Position numbers and translations under genes: made by a program. A stretch of DNA of 64,000 nt, taken from positions 782,003 through 846,002 of the forward strand of contig NZ_FQZK01000001.1 in assembly GCF_900141985.1 (NCBI RefSeq), written 5' to 3'. Source of the DNA: Nocardiopsis flavescens. GTDB lineage: Bacteria; Actinomycetota; Actinomycetes; Streptosporangiales; Streptosporangiaceae. The notes beneath the pieces are model-generated. The model was not told the DNA's origin. It ran no database searches and saw only the letters and a list, made by a program, of their open reading frames with translations. Below are positions 53,422 through 62,190 of this stretch, piece after piece (the stretch's first letter is position 1; each line of letters starts with the position of its first letter).

Positions 53422-55299
53422 GTGTACACGTGGGACCTGCGCGTTCTGGGGCCGGTGGGGGTCCTCTCCCCGGAGGGGCGGCCGATCGCCCTGGGCGGGC
53501 GCCGCCAGCGCGAACTCCTCTGCCTGCTGCTGACCGCCCGCGGCCGGATCGTGGGCCTGGACCGGCTCGTCGACGACCTGTGGCCCGACGACCCGCCCCC
53601 GCGCGCCCGCGGCTCGGTGCGCACCTTCGTCTCCGACCTGCGGCGCGCCCTGGAGGCCGACCGCGCCCGTCCCCGCGTCCTGGTCACCGAGGGCCCGGGG
53701 TACGCGCTGCGCCCGCCGCCCGACCGCGTCGACCTGCTCCGGGCCGAGCAGCGGGTGGAGGCCTCCCGCGACGCGCCGCCGGAGCGGGCCGCCCGGCTGC
53801 TGGAGGAGGCCCTGGCACAGTGGCGCGGGGAGCCGTTCGCGGAGTTCGCCGGGGCCGAGTGGGCGCGCGGCGAGCGCGCCCGCCTGGCGGAGCTGCGCGT
53901 GCGCGCCGTGGAGCGGCTCGCGCAGGCGCGGCTGGACACCGGGCGGACCGACGAGGCGGTCGCGGCGCTGCACGCGCTGGTCGCCGACCACCCCTGGCGC
54001 GAGGAGGCCTGGCGGCTGCTCGCCCTGGGGCTGTACCGGGGCGGCAGGCGCTCCGACGCCCTGGCCGCACTGGCGACCGCCCGCGCCCGGCTGGTCGGGG
54101 AGCTGGGCCTGGACCCCGACCCCCGGCTGGCCGAACTGGAGGTGGGCATCCTGCGCGGCGACCCGGCCCTGCGCCCGCCGTCCTCCGCCCGCGACGTGTG
54201 GTCCGACACCACGGCGGCGTACGCGGCGGTCCCGGCGCGCAGCCGGCTGGAGACGACGGCGGCGCTCGTCTCCGACCTGGCGGTGTCGGGCGCCGTGGCC
54301 GCGGCGGCGGAGCAGCGCCTGGAGACGATCGCCGCCGCCGAGCGGTTCGGCGACCCGGAGCTGACGGCGCGCGTCATCGGGCGGTTCGACGTGCCGGGGG
54401 TGTGGACGCGCTCGGACGACCCGGCGGGCGCGGCGGCGGTCGTGGCCGCGGCGGAGCGGACCCTGGAGCGGCTCGGCGACGGCGGCAGCCGCGCGGGGCG
54501 GGCGCGGCTGCTGGCGACCGTCGCCATGGAGAGCCGGGGCACGGCGGACCGCGGCGGGCAGGCCCGCGAGGCGGAGCGGATCGCCCGGGAGCTGGGGGAC
54601 CCGCGGCTGCTGTGCTCGGCCCTGGCGGGACGGCTGATGCAGGCGTTCGAGCGCACCGGGACGGCGCGGGAGCGGTGCGGGATCGCGGCGGAGGTCGTCG
54701 GCCTGGCGGTGGACCACGACCTGGCGACGTTCGAGGTGCACGGGCGGATCAGCCGGATGCAGGCGCTCAGCGCGCTGGGGCGGTTCGGGGAGGCGGACGC
54801 GGACGCCGACCGGGTGGACGCGCTGGCCGAGGGGTTCGACCGGCCGCTGGCCGGGGTCTTCACGGCGCTGTACCGGCGCATGCGCCGGGACGGTCCGCCC
54901 TCGCGTGCCGCCGAGGTCCTGGCCGGGTCGGACATGGCGGGCCTGGCAGAGGGCACCGCCGGCCTGGTCGCGGTCTGCGCCCTGCCCGAGGAGGGCGCCG
55001 CGCCCGGCCCGGCGCCGGACACGGGCCCTTACACGCCGTGGGTGCGGCCCTGGCTCGCCGCCCGGGCCGGGGACGGCGCCCGCGCGAGGGCGCTGCTGGA
55101 CGCGCTCGCCGCTCCCCCGCGCGACCTGCTCCAGGAGGCGCTGTGGCTGCTGGTGCTCAAGGCGGCGCTGCGCGCCGGCCACCCGGAGGCCGTGCGCCGC
55201 GCGGCGGACGCCCTGCGCCCGGCGGCGGACGAGCGCGCCGCGGGGAGCGCGCTGCTGGACCTGGGCCCGATCGCCCCCTGGCTCGCCCGCGCCGGCTGA
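53422..55299 (+). CDS. AfsR/SARP-like regulator with BTAD domain
   Basis: A ~625-residue regulator. The N-terminal OmpR-like winged helix (LRVLGPVGVLSPEGRPIALG, RGRIVGLDRLVDDLWPDDPP, GSVRTFVSDLRRALE) is followed by a bacterial transcriptional activation domain (AQWRGEPFAEFAGAEWARGE, then GLYRGGRRSDALAALATARA, ending LGLDPDPRLAELEVGIL). The rest is helical and TPR-like, without the NB-ARC ATPase of AfsR. GTG 53422 is favoured because TAGCGT lies seven bases upstream; GTG 53413 is an in-frame alternative. Such proteins activate antibiotic or catabolic genes. The divergent dehalogenase-like gene is the obvious neighbour target. Confidence 0.85.
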   Translation: MYTWDLRVLGPVGVLSPEGRPIALGGRRQRELLCLLLTARGRIVGLDRLVDDLWPDDPPPRARGSVRTFVSDLRRALEADRARPRVLVTEGPGYALRPPPDRVDLLRAEQRVEASRDAPPERAARLLEEALAQWRGEPFAEFAGAEWARGERARLAELRVRAVERLAQARLDTGRTDEAVAALHALVADHPWREEAWRLLALGLYRGGRRSDALAALATARARLVGELGLDPDPRLAELEVGILRGDPALRPPSSARDVWSDTTAAYAAVPARSRLETTAALVSDLAVSGAVAAAAEQRLETIAAAERFGDPELTARVIGRFDVPGVWTRSDDPAGAAAVVAAAERTLERLGDGGSRAGRARLLATVAMESRGTADRGGQAREAERIARELGDPRLLCSALAGRLMQAFERTGTARERCGIAAEVVGLAVDHDLATFEVHGRISRMQALSALGRFGEADADADRVDALAEGFDRPLAGVFTALYRRMRRDGPPSRAAEVLAGSDMAGLAEGTAGLVAVCALPEEGAAPGPAPDTGPYTPWVRPWLAARAGDGARARALLDALAAPPRDLLQEALWLLVLKAALRAGHPEAVRRAADALRPAADERAAGSALLDLGPIAPWLARAG

Positions 55300-55758
55300 G
55301 CCGCCCCCGGCCGCCCGTTCCCTGCCCCGCAACGGGCGGCGCCCCGGCCGACCCGTGCCCGATCGCACTCCGACTCGCGCGGGTCGAGCCGGGTCGGGCC
55401 GAGCACCGCGTCGCCCACCACGGACGGCGCGCGGCCGGACCCGCGGCCGAGCCACTCCGGCCCGCCCGCATCGGCAGAACCGCGCGGGGCCGAGCCCTCC
55501 GCGCCCGCCACGGGCTGCGCCCGGCCGGAGCCTGGACCGGCGGGCCCGCACGCCCCGGTCGGGGCCGGAGCGACACGGCCGACCGCGTTCACGGAACGAC
55601 GCCCGGTCCACGGCGCGGGACACACGGCCCCGCCGCCGCGAACGCGCGGCACACGGCCGAGCCCCCGCACGGGCCGCGACCCGCATCACCGCACCGGCTC
55701 CCCCGGCGGCGCCACCGCGCCGCGGCGGATCGGGCGACGGGCCCGGGCACCGCAAGGG
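55300..55758. other. Convergent intergenic region, no gene seen
   Basis: About 460 bp between the BTAD regulator (plus) and the methyltransferase (minus). Open frames on both strands are Arg/Pro-rich without family features. No obvious long hairpin was found. Confidence 0.35.
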
Positions 55759-56553
55759 TCAGGGCTTGCGGGCCAGCCCGCAGAACTCGTCCATCTCCCG
55801 GGCCCGCCCCACCTCGACGGGGTCCGGCCGCCACAGAGGGCACGAGACCACACCGGGCTCCACCGGCTCCAGCCCGGCGAACAGCCCCCGGATCCGCTCC
55901 GGGGTGCGCAGGTGGTAGACGGCCGAGCCCGCCTGGTTCCACCGGTCCACCGCCTCCTCCATCGCCTCGCCGGTCACGGCGCTGGTGCTGTGCACGATCG
56001 CCAGGTGGCTGCCCGGGGGGAGCGCTCCCATCAGGTGGTCGATGATGCGCCGGGCCTCGGCGTCCTCGCCCACGAACGGCAGCACCCCGAACAGCGTGAT
56101 CGCGACCGGGCGGCCCAGGTCCAGCGTCCGCGCGGCGCGCTCCAGGATCACGGCCGGGTCGCGCAGGTCGGCGTGGATGTAGTCGGTCGCCCCCTCCGGG
56201 GTGCCGACGAGCAGGGCGCGCGCGTGGGTCAGGACCAGGGGGTCGTTGTCCACGTAGACGACCCGGGCGGCCGGGTTCGCGGCCTGGGCGACCTCGTGCG
56301 TGTTGTTCGCGGTGGGCAGGCCGGTGCCGATGTCCAGGAACTGGTCGATGCCCGCCTCGCGGACCAGGTGGGTGACCATGCGGACCAGGACGGCGCGGGT
56401 GGCGACGGCGATGTCCACGATCTCGGGCAGGACCGCCACGATCCGGTCCCCGGCCTCGCGGTCGGCCGGGTAGTTGTCCTTGCCGCCCAGCCAGTAGTTC
56501 CAGATCCGGGCGGAGTGGGCCTGCGAGGTGTCGACGGGGGGAGGGGTGGTCAT
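55759..56553 (-). CDS. SAM-dependent methyltransferase (DUF574 type)
   Basis: A 264-residue putative methyltransferase of the DUF574/Methyltransf_19 group, common in actinomycetes. The family N-terminus SARIWNYWLGGKDNYPADREAG is broken here into SARIWNYWLGGK and DNYPADREAG; motif I is FLDIGTGLPTANNTHEVAQ and motif II contains VVYVDNDPLVLTHARALL. The substrate is unknown in the whole family. The ATG at 56553 follows GGGGGGAGGGG-like sequence. Such genes often sit beside XRE/DUF397 pairs; none is next to this copy. Confidence 0.9.
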   Translation of the reverse strand: MTTPPPVDTSQAHSARIWNYWLGGKDNYPADREAGDRIVAVLPEIVDIAVATRAVLVRMVTHLVREAGIDQFLDIGTGLPTANNTHEVAQAANPAARVVYVDNDPLVLTHARALLVGTPEGATDYIHADLRDPAVILERAARTLDLGRPVAITLFGVLPFVGEDAEARRIIDHLMGALPPGSHLAIVHSTSAVTGEAMEEAVDRWNQAGSAVYHLRTPERIRGLFAGLEPVEPGVVSCPLWRPDPVEVGRAREMDEFCGLARKP

Positions 56554-57001
56554 GGCACCGGATTTCGCTGAGGGGTCGGGGTTCGCGCTCAGCCTAGGTC
56601 GTCGGCGGGAGTCCCCTGGAACCCCTGCGCCCGTGGCGAAGGATGCCGGGACCAGAGCACGGCCGTGACCTCGGCGCCCTTCCGACAGCACTCCGCGTCC
56701 CCCCTGGACGACCACGTCCCGCCCCCGCGTGAACCCCCCTCGAACGCGGACCCGAACGGCGGCCCACCGGCCCTGGAATCGTCTGCGCGGCCCTCGCCCG
56801 GGGGCTCCTGTGCCACGGCTCCGAGCGGCACCGGATGCGCGCCGCCCCCGCACGGATCGGCCTCCTCCCCCGCGTGCCGGGCCGGCCCGAGGACGGCCGC
56901 CGCCCACGCGAACCGGCGCCGGCACTGCGCACGGCCGCGCTGCGTCCGGCCGGGGCCGCCCCTCCCCCGCGCGCCGACCGCTCGACGAACAGGGCTGCAC
57001 A
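56554..57001. other. Intergenic region, no gene called
   Basis: About 450 bp upstream of the methyltransferase. Frames on both strands are Pro/Arg/Gly-rich and lack a family pattern. I see no clear promoter. Confidence 0.35.
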
Positions 57002-58012
57002 TCAGTCGAGCAGGCCGGCGGCTTTGAGCACGACGAGCGAGAGGACGGCGACGATCACCGCCGCCGCGCCGAAGACGAGGGCGACCGCGCGTCCGACGTC
57101 CGCGCGGAGCGCGGCACGGCCGCCCCCGCGCCCCGCCCTCCGGCGACGCAGGATCTCCCACACCCCCGAAGCCGCCACCGTGGCGGCGAGGTCCTCGATG
57201 AGCTCGCGTTGCGCGTTCCACCGCCGCTCGGTGCCCGCGGCCACTGATCTGGCCCCGAAGAGGTAGAGGTCGCGGCCCTCGATCTCGATGTCGTAGTGCC
57301 GCCCGACCCGCTGGAAGCACCGCACGACGTCAGGGCTGAAAAAACTCCGCGCGAGCTGTTCTCCGCCGTCACCGACGAAGAGCCGGAAGCGGCGCCCTGC
57401 CCCCACGTCGACGCGCTGCGACCGGTGCCACTGGTCCGGCACCACCCGCACGCCCAGGACCCGCGTGAGGTGCCCGAAGCTCACGATCATGTGCGGGAGG
57501 CGCTGCGGCAGGCGGACGACAACGTACGCGTGACGGCGGCCGGTCGGCGCCGTATGGCGGGCCGACACCTGGGAGGCCAGGTGGCCGATCTCGACGGGCA
57601 GGCCGTGAACGACATGGTCGAGCACGCCGAAGCGCTGGTGTTCGGCACCGTACGCGAACGGTACGCCCGTATGGCCGCCCGTACCTTCCTTCCACAGCGT
57701 GAACCTCCCGCCGACCCGCGTCGACGCATCCTCCAGGCGGGCGACCGCGGTCGGCGAGAAGTTGACGACGTTCCACACCGCCAGGACGCAGACCACCGAC
57801 GCGACCACGGCCACGCCGATCAGCGCCCCGGACGTGTCATCGAGCAGGAAGAGGTTCACCGCCACCGCGACCGGGACCAGGGCGCCGCTGATCAGGGCGG
57901 CCCTCCTCGGCTGCCGCATGAGGGACGCGAACCGTTCCTCTGGGGTGTCACCGCTCCCCGTCGTGCCGTGCGCATCGCCGCGCGCTGCCGCCGCTCCGGT
58001 CCCGTCGGTCAT
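57002..58012 (-). CDS. Membrane-anchored protein of unknown function
   Basis: A 336-residue protein with two N-terminal membrane helices (ALISGALVPVAVAVNLFLLD and LIGVAVVASVVCVLAVWNVV), a ~220-residue soluble middle part (GLPVEIGHLASQVSARHTAP, YVVVRLPQRLPHMIVSFGHL, DVRVCFQRVGRHYDIEIEG-like region) and one C-terminal helix (ALVFGAAAVIVAVLSLVVLK). The middle resembles DUF-type actinobacterial proteins that assess membrane protein state, but I cannot assign a family. Codon use is less GC-biased than in flanking genes. The ATG at 58012 follows GGGGAAG. Confidence 0.75.
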   Translation of the reverse strand: MTDGTGAAAARGDAHGTTGSGDTPEERFASLMRQPRRAALISGALVPVAVAVNLFLLDDTSGALIGVAVVASVVCVLAVWNVVNFSPTAVARLEDASTRVGGRFTLWKEGTGGHTGVPFAYGAEHQRFGVLDHVVHGLPVEIGHLASQVSARHTAPTGRRHAYVVVRLPQRLPHMIVSFGHLTRVLGVRVVPDQWHRSQRVDVGAGRRFRLFVGDGGEQLARSFFSPDVVRCFQRVGRHYDIEIEGRDLYLFGARSVAAGTERRWNAQRELIEDLAATVAASGVWEILRRRRAGRGGGRAALRADVGRAVALVFGAAAVIVAVLSLVVLKAAGLLD

Positions 58013-58063
58013 CGTGCCGTCTTCCCCACACCGTTGAGTGCCTCCTCGCGCGGACACATTCTT

Positions 58064-58339
58064 TCATCGCCACGACGCGACGATCCGGTCGAGGAGTACA
58101 CGAACGCCCTGAATCCACTCGTCGTCCCGTGGGGCACCGGTGAGCGTGACCTGCGGGCGCTCCCCGGGGTGTGCGTGTCTTCCGGGAGCGGGGCCCAGAG
58201 ACCGCACCTGTCCTGTGCGACGGCATCGACGGGGGTACTCGGTGTCGGAGAGGGATGCAGGTGTCTCCTCAAGGGCACCGCTGCCGGTGGCTCGGGCCGT
58301 GAGTGCGGTGGGGCCCCGCTCTCGGACGAGGACCTGCAC
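58064..58339 (-). CDS. Possible small gene or fragment in a lower-GC patch
   Basis: A 91-codon frame (ATG at 58339) with a protein-like C-terminus (QVTLTGAPRDDEWIQGVRVL, ending LDRIVASWR). Its third-position GC is visibly lower than in neighbouring genes. It overlaps the sugar-permease remnant on the other strand by about 18 bp. It could be a truncated gene left by recombination or a short foreign gene. No family recognised. Confidence 0.3.
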   Translation of the reverse strand: MQVLVRERGPTALTARATGSGALEETPASLSDTEYPRRCRRTGQVRSLGPAPGRHAHPGERPQVTLTGAPRDDEWIQGVRVLLDRIVASWR

Positions 58340-58507
58340 CCGCTGAGCCCGGGCCTGTACAGCTGGAACGCCGCCGCGCCGATCGACCCCGACTTCTCCC
58401 CGCTGGTCGTGATCGGGTCTCTGCCGGCACTGCTCCCGCTGGTCATCGCGTTCCTGCTGCTCCAGCGCTTCTGGCGCTCGGGGCTGACGGCCGGAAGCGT
58501 CAAGTGA
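58322..58507 (+). pseudogene. C-terminal remnant of a MalG-type sugar ABC permease
   Basis: The last ~61 codons of a carbohydrate ABC transporter permease: DEDLHPLSPGLYSWNAAAPI, DFSPLVVIGSLPALLPLVIA, then FLLLQRFWRSGLTAGSVK and stop. The ending QRFWRSGLTAGSVK is the near-universal C-terminus of MalG-type permeases. The family is about 270-300 residues long, and nothing upstream in any frame continues the gene, so over three quarters is missing. No other sugar-transport gene is nearby. Confidence 0.75.
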
Positions 58508-58596
58508 GCCGTCCCGGGCCGGGCCGCGGGGCCCGGTCCGGGAGGGTCTGCGCGAGCGGTCGGCCCGGTCCGGGGCCGGTGCCCTAGAATTCCCGG

Positions 58597-59250
58597 ATGG
58601 CGAGGCAGAAGGACCCGGCGGTGCGCACGCAGCTGCTGGAGCGCGCGGCGCGGATGCTCCGCGAGCGCGAACCGATCACGTTGCGGTCGCTCGTCGAGGG
58701 GACCGGCGTCTCGACGATGGCGGTCTACACCTACTTCGGCGGGATGGACGGGGTGTGGCGCGCGCTGCGCCAGGAGGGGTTCACCCGGCTGGCGGCCCGT
58801 TTCGAGACCCTCACCGTCCCCGACGACCCCGTCGAGGACCTCGTCGCGGGGGCCGCCGCCTACGCGGCCAACGCCCTGGAGCACCCCGACCTCTACCGGG
58901 TCATGTTCGACGCGACCGTGGACCTGGAGGACGTCGGGGCCGCCGAGGCGACCCTGGGCTACCTCGTGCGGGCCGCGCGGCGCTGCCGCGACGCGGGCCG
59001 GGTCGCGGCGGACACCGACCCCGACCGGCTCGGCACCGAGGTCTGGACGGTGTGCCACGGCATCGTGTCGCTGGTCGTGAGCCGGGTCGCCTCGCGGCGC
59101 ACCCTGGCCTCCGGCATCCCCCTGCTCACCGCGGTGATCGTCGCCGCGGGCGACGACCCCGCGGTGTGCCGGGGCTCGGTGGAGGCGGGCTGGGCGGCGT
59201 TGCGCCCGCCTCAGGGCAGCACGGCCACGGCGTCGACCTCGACCAGGTAG
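58597..59250 (+). CDS. TetR-family transcriptional regulator
   Basis: A 217-residue TetR repressor with helix-turn-helix ITLRSLVEGTGVSTMAVYTYFGGMDGVWRAL in two stretches at residues 28-57, and a C-terminal WHG-like ligand domain (AAYAANALEHPDLYRVMFDA, GTEVWTVCHGIVSLVVSR). TAGAAT at 58585-58590 ends six bases before the ATG, implying a leaderless transcript. The gene's last 40 bases overlap, on the opposite strand, the 3' end of the RidA gene; TetR may control that gene. Confidence 0.92.
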   Translation: MARQKDPAVRTQLLERAARMLREREPITLRSLVEGTGVSTMAVYTYFGGMDGVWRALRQEGFTRLAARFETLTVPDDPVEDLVAGAAAYAANALEHPDLYRVMFDATVDLEDVGAAEATLGYLVRAARRCRDAGRVAADTDPDRLGTEVWTVCHGIVSLVVSRVASRRTLASGIPLLTAVIVAAGDDPAVCRGSVEAGWAALRPPQGSTATASTSTR

Positions 59251-59618
59251 CCCGGCGCGGCCAGCGCGGTGACCCCGATCCAGGTGCTCGGCTGCTGGAA
59301 CTCCACGCCCAGCGCGGCGCCCGCCCGGTCGCGCCCGACGACGAACCGCTCGGCCTTGTCCTCGTCGAGGTCGACGACGTAGACGGTGACCTTGGCCAGG
59401 TCGGCGGCGGTCCCGCCGACCGCTTCGAGCGCGGCGGCGATGTTGAGGTAGCACTGCTCGGCCTGCGCCGCGACGTCGTCGCGGCCCACCAGGTTGCCCC
59501 CGGTGTCCCAGGAGACCTGTCCGGCCAGGTACACGGTGCGCGTGCCCTGGGTGACGGCGACCTGGTGGTGGACGTCGACCCGGTTGACCTTCTCGGGGTG
59601 TACCAGCGTGACGGTCAT
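59211..59618 (-). CDS. RidA family protein (enamine/imine deaminase-like)
   Basis: A 135-residue RidA/YjgF/UK114 protein. Family patterns are visible: VYLAGQVSWDTGGNLVGRDD, EQCYLNIAAALEAVGGTAAD, VTVYVVDLDEDKAERF and LVEVDAVAVLP. The arginine of the canonical deaminase site (usually in a ...CxxxR... or R105 context) cannot be identified here, so it belongs to a Rid2-7-like subgroup rather than archetypal RidA. The ATG at 59618 follows GAGAGGG. AT-rich sequence upstream (59645-59680) probably holds its promoter. Confidence 0.88.
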   Translation of the reverse strand: MTVTLVHPEKVNRVDVHHQVAVTQGTRTVYLAGQVSWDTGGNLVGRDDVAAQAEQCYLNIAAALEAVGGTAADLAKVTVYVVDLDEDKAERFVVGRDRAGAALGVEFQQPSTWIGVTALAAPGYLVEVDAVAVLP

Positions 59619-59880
59619 GGTCTGTTCCCTCTCTGTGCGGACACGAAAAACATAGCAAAGCAATGCCATATTATCGAGGCCTCGCCGCCCGGGGTGGCGA
59701 CGATCACGCCCCGGCGGCGCACGCATCCACCGCCCCGCCCCGGCGCCCAGGGGCGGGGAACGCATCCGCCGCCGCGGTGCGGGGCCTTTTCCGACTTCCC
59801 CGGCCCCGCGCCGCGCCCCGGGGGCCGGACGCGAGCTGTCGATGACCGCGCAGGTGGGCGCGGGAACAGGGCCCGCCCTC
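59619..59880. other. Intergenic region, promoter of RidA, otherwise empty
   Basis: An AT-rich patch at about 59645-59685 contains AGCAAAGCAA and CATATTAT and probably holds the RidA promoter and a TetR site. The remaining ~190 bp to the DoxX stop is GC-rich and shows no gene. Confidence 0.4.
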
Positions 59881-60966
59881 TCACCTCTCGAAGGGGTCGT
59901 CCGCACGGATCCCCCAGTGGAAGCCGCGGTCGAAGAGCAGCGTCGCGTCCCGGTCCGGAGCGAGCACCATCCGGTGCTCTCCGTCGACGAGCACGAGGGT
60001 CCCGTCCTCACCGCGCTCGAACGCGAAGACCAGGGTCCGGGCCGGGGACGCGGCGTACTCCGCCGCGCTCTGTCCGGGGGCGAGCAGCGGCCGTACCTCG
60101 GCCTCCAGCACCCCCTCGGCGTGGCGGTACGTCCCCACCAGCAGGGAGCCGTCCGCCGTCCGGACCTGGACGGCGGCCTCCCCCGCCGTCGCCACCCCGC
60201 CGAACGCCACCCGCTGCCAGCGCGGGTCCCGCGACAGCTGCGGCGCCGGCTCGGCCGTGTCCTCGCGGACGGCCCACACGCCGGCGGGGGCGGTGTCGTC
60301 CACGCCCCGCGACGGCTGGGAGGCGAGGACGAGCGCACCGAAGACGGCCAGGACGACCCCGCCCAGCACGGGAGCGGCGATGCCGGACACGCGGGAGGCC
60401 CGCGGCGAGGAGAACAGGACCGGCACGGCGGCCGCGGGGACCGGCCCGCTCCCCAGGAGCGCGCGGAGCACCCGCGCCGCCCACGGCAGCGCGACGACCG
60501 CGGACATGGCCAGCAGGACCAGCGCCACCTGCTTCCCCGGCATGTCGTAGCCCAGGTTGAGCACGAGGATGAAGGACATCGCCGCCAGGGAGACCAGTGC
60601 CCCGGCCAGGGCGGTGCGGCGCCACACCAGCGCGAACGCCGCCCCGACCTCGGCGGTTCCGGCCAGGAACTGGAAGAGGGGCGAGAACCCCACCATGCGC
60701 GACAGCAGGCCCATCGGGCTCATCTCGCCGTACGCGATCAGGGCGTCGCCCACGTCGGGCACCCCGAACTGGCCGAGCCCGAGCTTGATGGCGCCGTTGT
60801 AGAGGAGCATGAGGGCGAGCGCGAATCGCACGGCGCCGTGCAGCCACCACAGCGCCCTGCGCGGGCGGGGCCGCGGCGGCGGGGTGCCCGTAGTGTTCTC
60901 CGTGTCCCCGTTCCCCGCCGCGCCGGCGGGGGCGGGGTCCGGGGCGGTGGCGGTGTGTTCGTCCAT
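59881..60966 (-). CDS. DoxX/MauE-like integral membrane protein with C-terminal extension
   Basis: A 361-residue protein. Residues 40-175 form a DoxX-like four-helix membrane unit (LHGAVRFALALMLLYNGAIK, FQFLAGTAEVGAAFALVWRR, LAGALVSLAAMSFILVLNLG, VALVLLAMSAVVALPWAARV). A fifth helix (PVLGGVVLAVFGALVLASQP) leads to a ~140-residue extracytoplasmic domain of unknown family (WQRVAFGGVATAGEAAVQVR, RTLVFAFERGEDGTLVLVD). DoxX-like proteins take part in quinone-linked redox or lipid membrane processes. A MerR-type promoter at 61067-61097 precedes it and the divergent MerR gene is adjacent. Confidence 0.8.
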   Translation of the reverse strand: MDEHTATAPDPAPAGAAGNGDTENTTGTPPPRPRPRRALWWLHGAVRFALALMLLYNGAIKLGLGQFGVPDVGDALIAYGEMSPMGLLSRMVGFSPLFQFLAGTAEVGAAFALVWRRTALAGALVSLAAMSFILVLNLGYDMPGKQVALVLLAMSAVVALPWAARVLRALLGSGPVPAAAVPVLFSSPRASRVSGIAAPVLGGVVLAVFGALVLASQPSRGVDDTAPAGVWAVREDTAEPAPQLSRDPRWQRVAFGGVATAGEAAVQVRTADGSLLVGTYRHAEGVLEAEVRPLLAPGQSAAEYAASPARTLVFAFERGEDGTLVLVDGEHRMVLAPDRDATLLFDRGFHWGIRADDPFER

Positions 60967-61066
60967 GGCGGCTTCTCCTGTGGCGGCGGGCCCCGCCGGA
61001 CGGGGCCCGCGGTCGGGCGTCGGCACGCGGCCCGGCGGACGGGGGTCCGGCGGGCGCGGCGCGGCC

Positions 61067-61097
61067 ATTGCACACTCGGCCCCAGGGGCATGGTCAA
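61067..61097 (-). promoter_or_regulatory. MerR-type promoter with 19-bp spacer for the DoxX gene
   Basis: Minus strand: -35 TTGACC (61097-61092), 19-bp spacer, -10 TGCAAT (61072-61067). The spacer contains the dyad GCCCC-a-GGGGC (61079-61089, plus-strand reading). This layout is expected for activation by the divergent MerR protein. Confidence 0.6.
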
Positions 61098-61138
61098 GGC
61101 ACACCGTGCGGGCGCGCTCCCGCGGAGAGGTCGCAGCG

Positions 61139-61861
61139 ATGGGATGGAGCACGCGCGAGGTCGCCGAACTCGCGGGCACGACGCTGAAGGCGGTCCGGCA
61201 CTACCACGAGCGGGGGCTGCTCCCCGAGCCCCCGCGATCCGCCAACGGGTACAAGAGCTACGGGGTCGCCCACCTCACGCAGCTGCTGCGCATCCGCCGC
61301 CTCGTCGACCTGGGCGCGCCCCTGTCCCGGATCCGGGCCATGGACCCCGACGCGGACCGGTTCGAGGACACCCTCCGCGCGCTCGACGCGGAGGCGGCGG
61401 CGACCATCGAGAGGCTGCTGGGGGTGCGGGAGGAGATCGCCCGCCAGCTGGAGCGCGGCCCGGACTCGGCCTCGTTCGAGCGGCTCCGGCGACCGGCGCC
61501 GGCCTCCCCGGACCACGGCTTCCTGGTGGTCCTGTCGCGCGTGATGGAGCCCGAGACCTACGGTGCCTGGGAGGCGCTCCACGAGCGCACGCCCGCGACC
61601 GGGGCACTGGCGGAGTTCACCCGCCTGCCCGCGGACACCGGCGACGACGCGCGGGACGACCTCGCCGAACGCCTGGCCGCGGCGGTGCGGGCCATCCACG
61701 AGGAGGCGCCGCTGCTGCGCGACCCGGTGCTGCGGGTCCCGCACCGGCCGTCCTTCGCCGCGCGGAGCCTGCGGGTGGCGCTCGCGGACCTGTACAGCCC
61801 GGCACAGCTGGACGTCCTCGCCCGTGTCGGGCGCCGCCTGGGGCCCGGCCGGCGCCCGTAG
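61139..61861 (+). CDS. MerR-family transcriptional regulator
   Basis: A 240-residue MerR regulator: winged helix with STREVAELAGTTLKAVRHYH and RSANGYKSYGVAHLTQLLRI, a dimerisation helix (TLRALDAEAAATIERLLGV), and a C-terminal domain of ~140 residues of unknown ligand (FLVVLSRVMEPETYGAWEAL). No Cys cluster of metal-binding MerR types is seen. The ATG at 61139 follows GGAGAGG. It is divergent from the DoxX-like gene, whose promoter has MerR features, so that gene is the likely target. Confidence 0.88.
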   Translation: MGWSTREVAELAGTTLKAVRHYHERGLLPEPPRSANGYKSYGVAHLTQLLRIRRLVDLGAPLSRIRAMDPDADRFEDTLRALDAEAAATIERLLGVREEIARQLERGPDSASFERLRRPAPASPDHGFLVVLSRVMEPETYGAWEALHERTPATGALAEFTRLPADTGDDARDDLAERLAAAVRAIHEEAPLLRDPVLRVPHRPSFAARSLRVALADLYSPAQLDVLARVGRRLGPGRRP

Positions 61862-62142
61862 GAGCCCCCGCTCCCGGGGCCGCGGCCGACGCGCGTCACG
61901 CGGAAACCGCGCACCCGCGGCCGGAGCGGGTCGTGCGGAACCCGGCCCTGGCTCCGGGCCCGCCCGCGCGCCCGGCCGCCCGTGGCGCGGGTGCCCGGCG
62001 GCGAGGAGGGCCGAGCCGCTCGGGTGCGCGGGCCTCTCCGGGAGGTCGCGTCCGGGGTCGGCGGCGCGGAGGGGCCGCACCGTGTCGGCGGCGCTCGGGC
62101 CCGTACCGGGAGCGGGGTCTCCGGACCTGCCGCGGTACAAAT
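61862..62142 (+). other. Intergenic region, no gene seen
   Basis: About 280 bp of GC-rich sequence downstream of the MerR gene with no coding-like frame; it ends at the AT-rich dyad that precedes the small HTH gene. Confidence 0.35.
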
Positions 62143-62173
62143 CTCAACTTCTTGTTGACAACTCATTGTTGAG
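62143..62173 (+). promoter_or_regulatory. 31-bp nested dyad overlapping the promoter of the small HTH gene
   Basis: CTCAAC, GTTG-a-CAAC (centre 62158) and GTTGAG form a symmetric array of four half sites. The centre contains the -35 TTGACA (62155-62160); an 18-bp spacer and CACGAT follow, with the ATG six bases after. This looks like an autoregulatory operator. Confidence 0.6.
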
Positions 62174-62190
62174 GCTGGCACGATCCCCGC

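Noticed and set aside
55029..55670. Minus-strand frames between the BTAD and methyltransferase genes
   Set aside because: They partly overlap the BTAD coding end on the other strand and have no family pattern or ribosome site.
58064..58507. The patch as a complete toxin-antitoxin or mobile element
   Set aside because: Only a permease C-terminus and one weak short frame are seen; no recognisable toxin, antitoxin, recombinase or end repeats.
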